Positions 63,979 through 64,000 of a DNA stretch of 64,000 nucleotides are shown one piece after another. The stretch spans positions 2,137,329 through 2,201,328 of the forward strand of contig CM029121.1 of assembly GCA_016859345.1 (NCBI GenBank). The letters are read 5' to 3'. The translations under genes were made by a program, and so were the position numbers. The number at the start of each line of letters is the position of its first letter. The stretch's first letter is position 1. Source of the DNA: Istiophorus platypterus (taxonomy: Eukaryota > Chordata > Actinopteri > Istiophoriformes > Istiophoridae). The notes under the pieces were generated by a model. That model ran no database searches. It saw only the letters and a program-made list of their open reading frames with translations, and had not been told where the DNA came from.

Positions 63979-64000
63979 GTGAGTACACTCACAACACACA

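Overview
The window looks like nuclear DNA of a teleost fish, probably a percomorph. It is AT-rich, crowded with CA/TG and other microsatellites, and carries several repeat families I recognise from fish genomes: tRNA-derived SINEs, L2-type LINE remnants, Tc1-like debris, long-TIR MITEs and a degraded retroviral pol. There are no bacterial-style operons. Most long reading frames lie in simple repeats, the CpG island or transposon relics. Family names for repeats come from memory of typical sequences, not from a search.

The one protein-coding gene I can support is the 5' part of ripor1 (fam65a), a RhoA effector, on the + strand at the right end. Exon 62229-62352 carries an ATG in a perfect Kozak context. 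Exon 63826-63978 follows in phase, and the gene runs off the window. Together they give the first 83 residues, which match the RIPOR1 N-terminus. Two upstream regions could supply its first exon. One is the only CpG island (about 26215-27200), which has an ETS site, a (GGGAC)n G-quadruplex tract and possible donors at 26593 and 27001. The other is a candidate alternative first exon ending at 50040, whose short coding tail joins in frame to exon 62229. If either is real, much of 26.6-62.2 kb is one long ripor1 5' intron.

Layout: 0-20 kb is gene-free and holds microsatellites, an internally deleted L2 element (about 6.0-6.9 kb), three SINE copies (9.7, 14.3, 16.8 kb), a truncated MITE (15.1 kb) and a near-perfect hairpin (15271-15330). 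From 20.1 to 23.4 kb lies a graveyard: a multi-exon relic of a multicopy fish gene resembling DUF6729 proteins, then retroviral integrase pieces in opposing and permuted order. At 26.07-26.17 kb a 12-bp minisatellite abuts the CpG island. From 27 to 62 kb there are no recognisable coding exons apart from the 50.0 kb candidate. This stretch has a Tc1-like relic (30.8 kb), a dispersed repeat (31.5 kb), two intact MITEs (34.4 and 60.5 kb), a fourth SINE (41.0 kb), a second L2 relic (45.0-45.5 kb) and very long CA, TA and TG tracts.

Apart from ripor1 there is no evidence of genes working together. I found no canonical RNA gene, CRISPR array or bacterial-type system.
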